Assembly: GCA_015061845.1 (NCBI GenBank)
Contig: SUVT01000007.1
Location: 1-51,877 of the forward strand
Direction of reading: 5' to 3'
Source of the DNA: Lentisphaerota bacterium
GTDB lineage: Bacteria > Verrucomicrobiota > Lentisphaeria > Victivallales > UBA1829
Length of the DNA stretch: 51,877 nt
The notes beneath the pieces are model-generated. The model did no database searches. It was not told where the DNA came from and saw only the letters and a list, made by a program, of their open reading frames with translations. A program made the translations under genes and the position numbers. Below, piece after piece: positions 16,902-24,607 of the stretch (the first letter of the stretch is position 1; each line of letters starts with the position of its first letter).

Positions 16902-18029
16902 ATGAATCAAATAACAAATATCAGAAACGGCTCAGTTGTCAGCTCACTCAATGGAAAGGAAGAGAATGGAACTCTTTTACTTCCTGTTTCCGGGGTGGCA
17001 AATCTCGGGGCAGAGGTCTTTGTAAACGGAATCCGGGCAGTCAGAGACGGTATGTCTTTCCATGCAGAAGTCCCTGTAACAGAGAAAATTGCAAAAATCA
17101 CCATGGAAACGTTTAATGAATATGGTGAATTATCCCAGACTTTGCGGGTCGTCTGGGATAAGGCAAGTTTTCCACGTTATAACTTTTTCATCGATGATAA
17201 TATTTTCTTCCTGACAGATATTGCAAAGGAACGTCCGAAGTCATTGTTCGATCACTTTTATCTTGCGTTTCTGAAGCGGATGCATGATACTTACGGTACG
17301 AAATTTACCCTGAATCTCTTTTATAAAAATTCACATTTCCCCTTTGAACTGAAGGATTTTCCAGATATTTACAAATCGGAATTTGAGGCAAACTCAGACT
17401 GGCTGCGTCTTTCCTGGCATGCTTATGCCGAGTTTCCGGACCGCCCGTATCAGAACGCTTCCAACGAAAAACTTGAATCGGATATTGAGCTGCTGACCTC
17501 TGAGATCCGCCGTTTTGCCGGGGAAAAAACGTTCATTCCGCCAGTTGCCGGTCACTGGTCCATGTTCCGTCCGGAAGCGTTTTCTGTTCTGCGGGAACAT
17601 GGAGTTAAGGCGATTTGCGGACAGTTCATCAACCCTCAAACATCTCTGACTGAAAAAGGTCCGGCGGAATATCTCTGCGATATCGGCTATTTCCGGAATC
17701 TGAACGACAGTCTGCATCTTGGGGAAAAACAGTTGCTGTTCGACTTCAGACATGAAATCATGTTTGTTCACAGCCTGTTGATCTGCAATTACTTCAAGCC
17801 GGACGAGATCACTGCCATCATTGACCGTGCCGCGGCTGACCCGAACTATAATAACCTGCTCAGTCTGGAAACCCATGAACAGTATTCTTTCCCGTATTAC
17901 TTCAACTACCTGCCGGATCATTTCACCCGGATCGAAGCAGCGATCTGCAGGGCAACGGAATTGGGATATCAGCCGGTTTTCTATGCAGAAGGTCTGCTGG
18001 GAAATCCTGCCTGGGAAGAATTCTGTTGA
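16902..18029 (+). CDS. Polysaccharide-deacetylase-like protein with N-terminal beta domain
   Basis: A 375-residue protein without signal peptide. Residues 1-85 look like a small Ig-like beta domain. The rest resembles the beta/alpha barrel of the deacetylase superfamily: FFIDDN (Asp98, Asp99) fits the first motif and SWHAYAEFPDRPY (His173) the second, but the usual His-x3-His pair is absent. Near the C-terminus LETHEQYSFPYYF may supply other active-site residues. It may act on a carbohydrate but not as a standard NodB deacetylase. It lies upstream of a true deacetylase gene that has its own promoter. Confidence 0.5.
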   Translation: MNQITNIRNGSVVSSLNGKEENGTLLLPVSGVANLGAEVFVNGIRAVRDGMSFHAEVPVTEKIAKITMETFNEYGELSQTLRVVWDKASFPRYNFFIDDNIFFLTDIAKERPKSLFDHFYLAFLKRMHDTYGTKFTLNLFYKNSHFPFELKDFPDIYKSEFEANSDWLRLSWHAYAEFPDRPYQNASNEKLESDIELLTSEIRRFAGEKTFIPPVAGHWSMFRPEAFSVLREHGVKAICGQFINPQTSLTEKGPAEYLCDIGYFRNLNDSLHLGEKQLLFDFRHEIMFVHSLLICNYFKPDEITAIIDRAAADPNYNNLLSLETHEQYSFPYYFNYLPDHFTRIEAAICRATELGYQPVFYAEGLLGNPAWEEFC

Positions 18030-18057
18030 ACAAGGCAATGGAAGCAATCACAAAATC

Positions 18058-18085
18058 TTGAAATATTTTAATTGTATGCTATATT
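18058..18085 (+). promoter_or_regulatory. Promoter of the deacetylase-acyltransferase pair
   Basis: -35 TTGAAA (18058-18063), a 16-bp spacer, and -10 TATATT (18080-18085) preceded by TGC. Confidence 0.65.
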
Positions 18086-18139
18086 ACGCTGAAAAAGAAC
18101 CGTTGTCAATCGTTTTGTTCCATCAAACAGGATAATTTT

Positions 18140-19000
18140 ATGCGATTACTGATGTTTATGTATCACAGAGTTCTGCCGGAACCGCATCCGGATGCGGTAA
18201 CCTGTAAACTTTTTCAGCAGCAGCTGGATTATATGCAGAATAAGTTTCACATGCTCACTCCGCAAGAGGCAGCTGCTTTTTGCCGGGAGGGTGTTTTGCC
18301 GGCTGGAGTGAAAAAGAATTGTGCAGCTCTTTCTTTTGATGATGGCTGGGTTGATAACATGCTTTATGCAGATCCCATTCTGAAGGAGCGGGGGCTTTCT
18401 GCAATGATGGCAGTTTCCGCCGGGTACAGACATAATGGAGAAATCAGAACATCAGAAACGCCTGAGGTTCTCAACCGTGATACCCCGGCAACTGTTGAAG
18501 CCTGTAAGAATGGGGACCTTCGCAACTTTTTGAACGAAAATGAGTTGCGCTATCTGTCCGGAACCGGACGGTGGTCTCTGGAAGCTCATGGAACACAGCA
18601 TTGTCCGGGTGCTTTCGGCAAAAGCATTTTATGCGCACCCCAGGGAGAAACTGCAGCTGAATTTGAAACAATGCTGCGGGGGGATATCATGAATTGCCGT
18701 CAATACCTGGATGCTTTGACCGGACGAAAGGGCAGTATCTTTTTCTGGCCTTACGGTCATTACAGCACCCGTGCCGCAGAAATTGTCCGTGAATGTGGCT
18801 ATGATTTACAGTTTACGGTCAAAAAAGGCGTTTGCAAACCAAAAGATCCCTGTTTTGTACTGCCTAGAATCGGGGTCTCCAGATGGAAAAAATTCCGGAA
18901 AAACTGTATTGTCTTCAATAATCCGCTTTTGCGGACGATGCGGGGATTCTTCTCCAGTGAACAGGTTTGCTTTGATGAATTCTACGGAGAAAACAAATAA
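18140..19000 (+). CDS. Polysaccharide deacetylase (NodB-type)
   Basis: A 286-residue protein with the metal-dependent carbohydrate esterase 4-like motifs: SFDDGW (Asp67, Asp68), the metal-binding pair His150-x3-His154 in EAHGTQH, and FFWPYGHYS. It likely removes N- or O-acyl groups from a glycan. No signal peptide is evident, so a cytoplasmic lipid-linked or nucleotide-linked substrate is possible. Its stop overlaps the start of the acyltransferase gene by one base, which means tight co-expression. Confidence 0.85.
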   Translation: MRLLMFMYHRVLPEPHPDAVTCKLFQQQLDYMQNKFHMLTPQEAAAFCREGVLPAGVKKNCAALSFDDGWVDNMLYADPILKERGLSAMMAVSAGYRHNGEIRTSETPEVLNRDTPATVEACKNGDLRNFLNENELRYLSGTGRWSLEAHGTQHCPGAFGKSILCAPQGETAAEFETMLRGDIMNCRQYLDALTGRKGSIFFWPYGHYSTRAAEIVRECGYDLQFTVKKGVCKPKDPCFVLPRIGVSRWKKFRKNCIVFNNPLLRTMRGFFSSEQVCFDEFYGENK

Positions 19001-19884
19001 TGGATTTGCAAAAAGCTCAGCAAGCATATTTCAGGAAACGTTCAGAAAACATGAATGCAATGCGGGAACATCTGAAAAAATTTTCCCGGCAGGATCAGTT
19101 TCTCGGACATGTTTTCTGGGATAATGCAGCTCTTGATTCGCAAGGTGTTCTGCAAACTTTCTGTGGAAGTCTGCCGGAGAAAGGACACTTCAATGCAATC
19201 AGTTTTGAGCCGGCAACTCCAACTCCTGAAGTAGAACGTGTTGGCAGGTTTTCCCGTCTTCAGGTTTCTGTTCACCGGATTCTGGACCTCAGTTCATTTC
19301 ATGAAAAAGATGATTATTTCCGTCAGCTGTCCCAGAAAAACCGTAAAAAACTCCGTTGGCTGAGCAATGCTGTTCCTGCCCTGGGATGCCGTATCGCTGC
19401 TTTGGAAACGGAGGATGACTTTGCGATGTTTGAGCAGCTTTATACCGCTCAGTTTCCGAAATATACCATGGGGTGTGAGGCAGACCGGGCATTGTGGACA
19501 ATTTACCGTGAACTCATCAGACAGGGGAAAAGTTTCAGTTTTATTCTGCTTTCTCCCGAAAACAAACCTCTCGCCGCAGCTTTGGGATATCTGGAAGGAA
19601 ACAGTTATAATTATACGCATTTGACCCGTTACAGCGGAGAATATGATAAATACTCTCCCGGATATTTTCTTACTTACAGCATTATCCTGAAACTCATTCA
19701 GGAGCATCCGGAAGTCGATTTCTTTTTCATGGGACCGGGCGATTATGATTATAAACGCGCACTCGGTGGAAAACCTATGGCGATTTATCGCTATCTCAAG
19801 CGGTCTCTGTCCTCTCTTCCGGGATTGATCCGGATGTATTTCAGAGCCGGAAAACAACGGAAAAATTTCAGTTATCTGCAGTGA
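19000..19884 (+). CDS. GNAT/FemAB-like acyltransferase (CelD/BcsL type)
   Basis: A 294-residue protein. The central and C-terminal part (about 100-270) resembles the CelD/BcsL-type acetyltransferase domain: YFRQLSQKNRKKLRWLSNA, later LAAALGYLEGNSYNYTHLTRY and a late FFFMGPGDYDYKRALGGKP. Members acylate polysaccharides or their precursors. The start ATG overlaps the upstream deacetylase stop by one base. Deacetylation by one gene product and re-acylation by the other of the same glycan is a reasonable but untested reading. Confidence 0.7.
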   Translation: MDLQKAQQAYFRKRSENMNAMREHLKKFSRQDQFLGHVFWDNAALDSQGVLQTFCGSLPEKGHFNAISFEPATPTPEVERVGRFSRLQVSVHRILDLSSFHEKDDYFRQLSQKNRKKLRWLSNAVPALGCRIAALETEDDFAMFEQLYTAQFPKYTMGCEADRALWTIYRELIRQGKSFSFILLSPENKPLAAALGYLEGNSYNYTHLTRYSGEYDKYSPGYFLTYSIILKLIQEHPEVDFFFMGPGDYDYKRALGGKPMAIYRYLKRSLSSLPGLIRMYFRAGKQRKNFSYLQ

Positions 19885-19971
19885 TCCATCTGCAAAAAAT
19901 TCATTTATCACCCGTCGGAAGATTGTTCTGTTGGACGATATTTTATTTTTTTAAATATTTTCTTTTCACTC

Positions 19972-19999
19972 TTGACAATATTTAAATAAACGCTATTTT
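19972..19999 (+). promoter_or_regulatory. Promoter of the glycosidase-like gene at 20053
   Basis: -35 TTGACA (19972-19977), a 16-bp spacer, and -10 TATTTT (19994-19999). An AAGGAG RBS follows before the start codon. Confidence 0.6.
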
Positions 20000-20052
20000 A
20001 GAATCTGTGAACAAGACCTTTTATTGGAAAATATGAAAAAAAGGAGTCTAAA

Positions 20053-22308
20053 ATGGAACGTTTGACCGAAACAACTCTTCCCCGTCAGAGGGAACACAAA
20101 AAGCAGGTAGCCGGTTTCTTTATGACACCGGACTGGGTGAAAAATCCGGAAGGTGCAGAGTATTATATCAAAAGAATGGCGGATGACGGATATACCGTTG
20201 CGGATCTGTTCTGGCGGTACTTCAACCGGAATCTCTATTGCAAAGAACAGGAAATCTACAGCAGTGTCAGGAAAATCGTCGACATGGTCCACAACCACGG
20301 AATGCGCTGTATTCTTGATACCGATTATGCCTGGTGGGGGACGAGATTCTGTGAACTGCATCCGGAAAGCTGGCTGAAACTTTACAAGGGGGAACGCGTG
20401 GCGGTCCACGGCGGAAAATTCCGCTTTCTCGGAAAATATGCACCGGTCACAGTCCTGATGAAAGTCGGACACAAACTCTTTGATTCTCTGGACGCTTATG
20501 TGGAAGAAGATGGTGCCGTCCGCAGATTGAATGCAGGTGAATTCACCTATCAGTGGCAGACCACCGGAACCGGATTTGAAGTCAGGGGAACCATGAAGCA
20601 GCCGCAGAAAGGCGAAGCGTTCCTGTTCTATGGTGTCCGTTACTCCGCTTGCCCCGATGTGGCTGACCCCCAGTATCTGGAAGCCCAGAAAGAGATCATT
20701 GATGATCTTGCCGCTGCCGGTGCTGAACTGGATGGTTTCGGCTGGGATGAACCCGGTAAAGCCGCAAACAATCCTCTCTACCTGAAGAGCGGAAACGCAT
20801 TCCGGGAACTTTTTATCAGGGAAAAAGGCTACGACTATCTCGATAAACTGCCCTATCTTTCCTACTTTGACGATACGCCGGAAGCGGTCAAGGTTCGTGT
20901 GGATTATTATGAATTGCAGAATGCTGTGAATAAGAAAGCTCAGCAGGAATTCAACGACTACGCAGAAAAAGTCGCCGGACGGAAACTCTTCTTCGGAACG
21001 CACCAGACCTGGTCCGGGATCATTGCTGACACCGCAGCCGGAACCTCCGACTACTTCAACAACGGAACCGTTCTTTCCGCCGCTTGGACCGACGGTTCAT
21101 GGGAATGTGACCTGCACATGTTCACATTCCACATGACTCTTGCAGACAGTCTACGGAATGAACTCGGGTTCCGGGATGCCTACTACAACGACTGGGGGAG
21201 TTCCGTTCCCGCTGTGGAAGAGATGAAGTTCGCCACCCGTTTCAAAATGCTTTTCAACGTGAACTGGTTCAGCAGCTGGCACAGCGACTCCACTGATAAT
21301 ATCATCAACTACCGGATGGAACCTCTCCACACCCGTACCGTGGAAGCCGTCCGCGATTTCGACATGTTTGACAAGATGCTCTCCGATATGAAGCGCGTCG
21401 TGGAAGTGGGGATCCTTTACAACTGGAAAGCTGTCTGTACCGGTCCGAAGTGGCTTGCAAGATATCACTACACCGGGATCGGAAACACTCCTCTTTCACT
21501 GCTTGACAGAGGGATTTCCGCAAACTTTCTCTCTCCTGAAGCATTGGAAAGTGCTGTTCTGAAAGACGGCATTCTGGAATGCCGGAACCGTAAACTTCAG
21601 GCGTTGATCATGCCGAACTGCTTTACCCTTACAGACCGCTGCTGGGAAGTTATCAAAGAGATCTCTGCCGCAGGATTCCCGGTTTATTTCTACGGCGTGA
21701 CCCCTATGATGACAGAGTCCGGACGGGATATCAGCAGAGAATTTGCCGAACTGGCAGGGGTTGAACCCTATACGCTCAGCGACATGAAAGCCTCTTATTC
21801 CGAGTTCGGTGCGATTCCGGATCCCGGCGCATGGGAAGAGGAACTTTACGATGCCCTCAACATTGTCAATGTGACCAACGGCACGCCGGTTTATGATTCT
21901 GATGACCGGATCTATGCCGTAAAGGCTCCAGCAGGCGGTCTGGTTCTGATGACCGGGATCGATCCCAGAGAAGATCTCGCCTACATGGTGGCACGGAATG
22001 TTTCCAAGCCCGAAGAGGTCTTTGCAGAACGGGCTTATCACACCTGGTTCTCCAACAAAGACGGTTCTGAAAAGGTGCTGATGATCTGCGCCCACAGCCG
22101 CATGGCAGACACCTTTGCAAGTTCCGCCCGTTTTACCGGCGGTGTCATGGGAAGAACCCGGAAAAAATATCACGAAATGCGCTGTTATATCCGGACAGAC
22201 AAGAGTTCTGTCAAAGTCGATGGCGGTGCATGGTGTGCGATCCGCTTCCGCAACGGCATTCCTGTGGAATATATTGCAGACGATAAAACATCTGTTATGG
22301 CAGAATAA
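20053..22308 (+). CDS. Cytoplasmic glycoside-hydrolase-like protein (barrel plus amidotransferase-like domain)
   Basis: A 751-residue protein without signal peptide. The first ~450 residues look like a TIM barrel: an early VADLFWRYFNRN strand, RCILDTDYAWWG, and LDGFGWDEPGK, where the Glu of WDEPG is a candidate acid/base. Residues about 470-600 (LQALIMPNCFTLTDRCWEVIKE, then GFPVYFYGVTPMM) resemble the amidotransferase-like domain that follows the barrel in GH42-type and related enzymes. A small beta domain ends the protein. I cannot assign a GH family. It is a single gene with a strong promoter and terminator, and a GntR regulator lies immediately downstream. Codon use matches the neighbours. 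Confidence 0.6.
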   Translation: MERLTETTLPRQREHKKQVAGFFMTPDWVKNPEGAEYYIKRMADDGYTVADLFWRYFNRNLYCKEQEIYSSVRKIVDMVHNHGMRCILDTDYAWWGTRFCELHPESWLKLYKGERVAVHGGKFRFLGKYAPVTVLMKVGHKLFDSLDAYVEEDGAVRRLNAGEFTYQWQTTGTGFEVRGTMKQPQKGEAFLFYGVRYSACPDVADPQYLEAQKEIIDDLAAAGAELDGFGWDEPGKAANNPLYLKSGNAFRELFIREKGYDYLDKLPYLSYFDDTPEAVKVRVDYYELQNAVNKKAQQEFNDYAEKVAGRKLFFGTHQTWSGIIADTAAGTSDYFNNGTVLSAAWTDGSWECDLHMFTFHMTLADSLRNELGFRDAYYNDWGSSVPAVEEMKFATRFKMLFNVNWFSSWHSDSTDNIINYRMEPLHTRTVEAVRDFDMFDKMLSDMKRVVEVGILYNWKAVCTGPKWLARYHYTGIGNTPLSLLDRGISANFLSPEALESAVLKDGILECRNRKLQALIMPNCFTLTDRCWEVIKEISAAGFPVYFYGVTPMMTESGRDISREFAELAGVEPYTLSDMKASYSEFGAIPDPGAWEEELYDALNIVNVTNGTPVYDSDDRIYAVKAPAGGLVLMTGIDPREDLAYMVARNVSKPEEVFAERAYHTWFSNKDGSEKVLMICAHSRMADTFASSARFTGGVMGRTRKKYHEMRCYIRTDKSSVKVDGGAWCAIRFRNGIPVEYIADDKTSVMAE

Positions 22309-22363
22309 TTCCGGCGTAAAGCCGGGGAAAACGGGTGTGATCCCCGTGATCCCGATTATCTCC

Positions 22364-22400
22364 AAAACTCCCGGTTTCTCCAGAATCTGGGAGTTTTTTT
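22364..22400 (+). terminator. Intrinsic terminator after the glycosidase-like gene
   Basis: A 9-bp stem AAAACTCCC (22364-22372) with GGGAGTTTT (22389-22397), followed by a T-run. Confidence 0.88.
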
Positions 22401-22423
22401 TATCTTTTTTTTCATTTCCCCTC

Positions 22424-22452
22424 TTGACAATAATGTATTAATTGTGTATAAT
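22424..22452 (+). promoter_or_regulatory. Promoter of the module A GntR regulator
   Basis: -35 TTGACA (22424-22429), a 17-bp spacer, and -10 TATAAT (22447-22452): a near-consensus sigma-70 promoter. Confidence 0.7.
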
Positions 22453-22483
22453 ATATGCAGATATCAAAAAACAGGGTGTTCTA

Positions 22484-23545
22484 ATGAAAGACAGCGAAAA
22501 AACAGTATTGAAACATGAATCAATCTCCCGGACCATCCGGAGCTGGCTGCTTGACGGGCGGTATCGTCCGGGGGACCGTTTGCCTACAAATCCCGAACTC
22601 TGTGAATACTTTTCTGCCAACAACCGGACAGTTGCTGCCGGAATAAAACCGCTGGTCAAAGAAGGTTTCCTGGAAACAGCTCCGCGCCGGGGTACCATCG
22701 TGAAAACTCTTCCGATCCCCCCGAAAAATAACATGGTGCTTTTCATGGATCAGATCCACGGGGATGTTTATTCAGAATCAACGGTCACACTGACAAGCCG
22801 TCTGCTGGAAGAAAGACTCTGCCCGATCTTCCCGGAAAGAAATGTGTTGGCTGAAAAAGAAAACTACGCTTCTTTTCTGGATTGTTTTTTAGCCAGACAG
22901 ACTCCTTACGGCATCATCATAAACGGAACGACCAAAGTTCCGGTTGAGTATATCGAAGAGAATAAAGAGAAATTCTCAAATCTTATTTTTACAGTCATGG
23001 GGCGTAATATCGAAAATTTTTCAGCCAAAAGAGTGATGATCGACACTTCTGCTGCGGGCCGCATTGCTGTAGAGCATTTTGCTTCAAAAAAAGTGAAAGA
23101 AATCTTTTATATTGCAATCCATGAATATCACTATAAAAGTGAAGAGCTTTCTCTGCAGATGCAGATCAAAAATGCTATTGTGGAACACTGCAAAAAATAT
23201 GGTGTGACAGTCAACGAAGAAATCTTTCATAAGACATTTTTTGTACCTCACACAAAAAATCCTGAATATATGAAGAGTCTATTGAAAGATGCCGGACCTG
23301 AAACCGGGATCTTTACTTATCAGGACAGTTGGATACAGCGTGATATTTTGCCTGCGTTGAAAGATCTGGGGAAAGAAAATATTCCGCTTCTCGGCTGTTA
23401 TAACACTCCGCACGCAGCCATCGGAAAATTCCCGTCATTGGATTTTCAGCTTCCGAAAATTGCGGAAATTGCCTGCGATATGATGACCGGAAAGATCAAA
23501 GAACAGACCGTTTTGGTTCCGCCGGTTCTGGTAGAACATTCTTGA
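22484..23545 (+). CDS. GntR-family regulator with LacI-type effector domain (module A)
   Basis: A 353-residue protein. Residues 8-75 form a GntR winged helix (SISRTIRSWLLDGRYRPGDRLP, then the recognition region with NNRTVAAGIKPLVKEGFLE). Residues about 85-350 look like a periplasmic-binding-protein fold as in LacI/AraR regulators, which sense sugars. The frame is open upstream to 22442, but the -10 box lies there, so the ATG at 22484 is chosen; its RBS is weak (AGGGTG). It stands directly upstream of the pseudopilin gene and is the best candidate to bind the inverted repeats flanking that gene's start. Confidence 0.87.
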   Translation: MKDSEKTVLKHESISRTIRSWLLDGRYRPGDRLPTNPELCEYFSANNRTVAAGIKPLVKEGFLETAPRRGTIVKTLPIPPKNNMVLFMDQIHGDVYSESTVTLTSRLLEERLCPIFPERNVLAEKENYASFLDCFLARQTPYGIIINGTTKVPVEYIEENKEKFSNLIFTVMGRNIENFSAKRVMIDTSAAGRIAVEHFASKKVKEIFYIAIHEYHYKSEELSLQMQIKNAIVEHCKKYGVTVNEEIFHKTFFVPHTKNPEYMKSLLKDAGPETGIFTYQDSWIQRDILPALKDLGKENIPLLGCYNTPHAAIGKFPSLDFQLPKIAEIACDMMTGKIKEQTVLVPPVLVEHS

Positions 23546-23663
23546 AAAAATCATAAAATGCGGGAGGGACGGGAATATAGATATTACGCTTTGAATATTC
23601 AATAATTCTTACGGATAAAGATAGCCGGATTGAACTTAACATACTATTAAGCAGGAGTCTGGA

Positions 23664-23690
23664 TTCGCATAACATTTGTTATGTTATGTC
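23664..23690 (+). repeat. Left arm of a perfect 27-bp inverted repeat
   Basis: It lies upstream of the pseudopilin RBS. Its core CATAACATTTGTTATG is itself a 7+2+7 palindrome, the shape of a dimeric repressor site. The arm is perfectly complementary over 27 bp to 23768-23794. Confidence 0.9.
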
Positions 23691-23745
23691 AGATGACTTT
23701 TTTTGAACTTACAGAACAAATTTTAACAAATAAGGAGAGCGTATC

Positions 23746-24573
23746 ATGAAAAAAAATGAACTCAAACGACATAACATAACAAATGTTATGCGAAGTTTCA
23801 CATTGATCGAACTGCTGGTTGTGATCGCAATTATTGCCATTCTGGCGGGAATGCTTTTGCCTGCGTTGAACAATGCAAGAGAAAAGGGGCGTGCTGCATC
23901 CTGTCAGGGAAATTTGAAACAGGTGGGGCAGGCTGCTCTGCAGTATGTCGGTGATAATAACAACTGGGCAATGGTTGTTTATCCTATCTCAACGTGGTCC
24001 ACTCAGGCATACTATTTATCCAAAAATCAGCCGCTGATCTGGCCCGGATTACTGATTCCATATCTTGGTTCAAAGGCAAAGAATGTCAAAGGTGCCGGAC
24101 AGGCAGGTCCTGAGGTACTCCGTTGTCCCTCTAAACCGGATTACAGAGCTTATTTCAAAGGCGGGATCGGCGGTTCAGTGTATGATGGAACCGGTGGATA
24201 TCTTTTGAGTGGATACGGTTACAGTATATCGATCAGCGGACAACTTGGAGGAAGTGCTGTATTTAGTTCTTCAAGAAAATTCGGACAGGTAAACGCTAAA
24301 CGGTCTGTCAGTAATGTCGGTATGTTCGGAGATACTAAATTCAGCGAATCAGTGAAAAGCAGTACACTTTATACGATTTATCCGTCAAGTTGGGTTGATC
24401 ATGGCGATCCCCGGCATAACAATCGTGCAAATGTCTGTTTCCAGGATGGTCATGTCGGAAGTGCAGGAAAGATGAATCTCGCCAATCCGTTATATTCCAA
24501 TTATACCAACACTTCCGGCGGCAGTGGTATGAATGTCTGGAATACATCCGGCGCAGCTTTCAAATTACATTAA
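23746..24573 (+). CDS. Pseudopilin with H-X9-DG C-terminus (module A)
   Basis: A 275-residue protein with a type IV prepilin-like N-terminus: [20 protein letters not shown] with Glu at +5, then [15 protein letters not shown]. The residue before Phe is Ser, not the usual Gly. The leader is longer than in the other two pseudopilins here because the coding start includes the right arm of the inverted repeat (encoding RHNITNVMR). The C-terminal region carries an exact H-X9-DG motif ([14 protein letters not shown]). Such proteins are abundant in PVC bacteria; the role is unproven but is probably linked to type II secretion-like assembly. RBS AAGGAG at 23732-23737. Two secreted proteins follow. Confidence 0.9.
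   Translation: MKKNELKRHNITNVMRSFTLIELLVVIAIIAILAGMLLPALNNAREKGRAASCQGNLKQVGQAALQYVGDNNNWAMVVYPISTWSTQAYYLSKNQPLIWPGLLIPYLGSKAKNVKGAGQAGPEVLRCPSKPDYRAYFKGGIGGSVYDGTGGYLLSGYGYSISISGQLGGSAVFSSSRKFGQVNAKRSVSNVGMFGDTKFSESVKSSTLYTIYPSSWVDHGDPRHNNRANVCFQDGHVGSAGKMNLANPLYSNYTNTSGGSGMNVWNTSGAAFKLH
23768..23794 (+). repeat. Right arm of the 27-bp inverted repeat, inside coding sequence
   Basis: The exact reverse complement of 23664-23690, starting eight codons into the pseudopilin gene. In mRNA the two arms could form a long stem with the RBS and start codon in the loop. In DNA they form two operator-like sites about 104 bp apart centre to centre. Confidence 0.9.
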
Positions 24574-24607
24574 AAATGAGACATAACCAAAGCAAGAAAG
24601 GGTTTGC

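Noticed and set aside
22315-22362. Sequence after the 20053 gene resembling part of a cobalamin riboswitch (GCCGGGGAAAACGGGTGTGA...)
   Set aside because: No B12-box or full core, and it lies between a stop codon and a terminator, with the next gene having its own promoter. Probably chance G/C-rich repeats.
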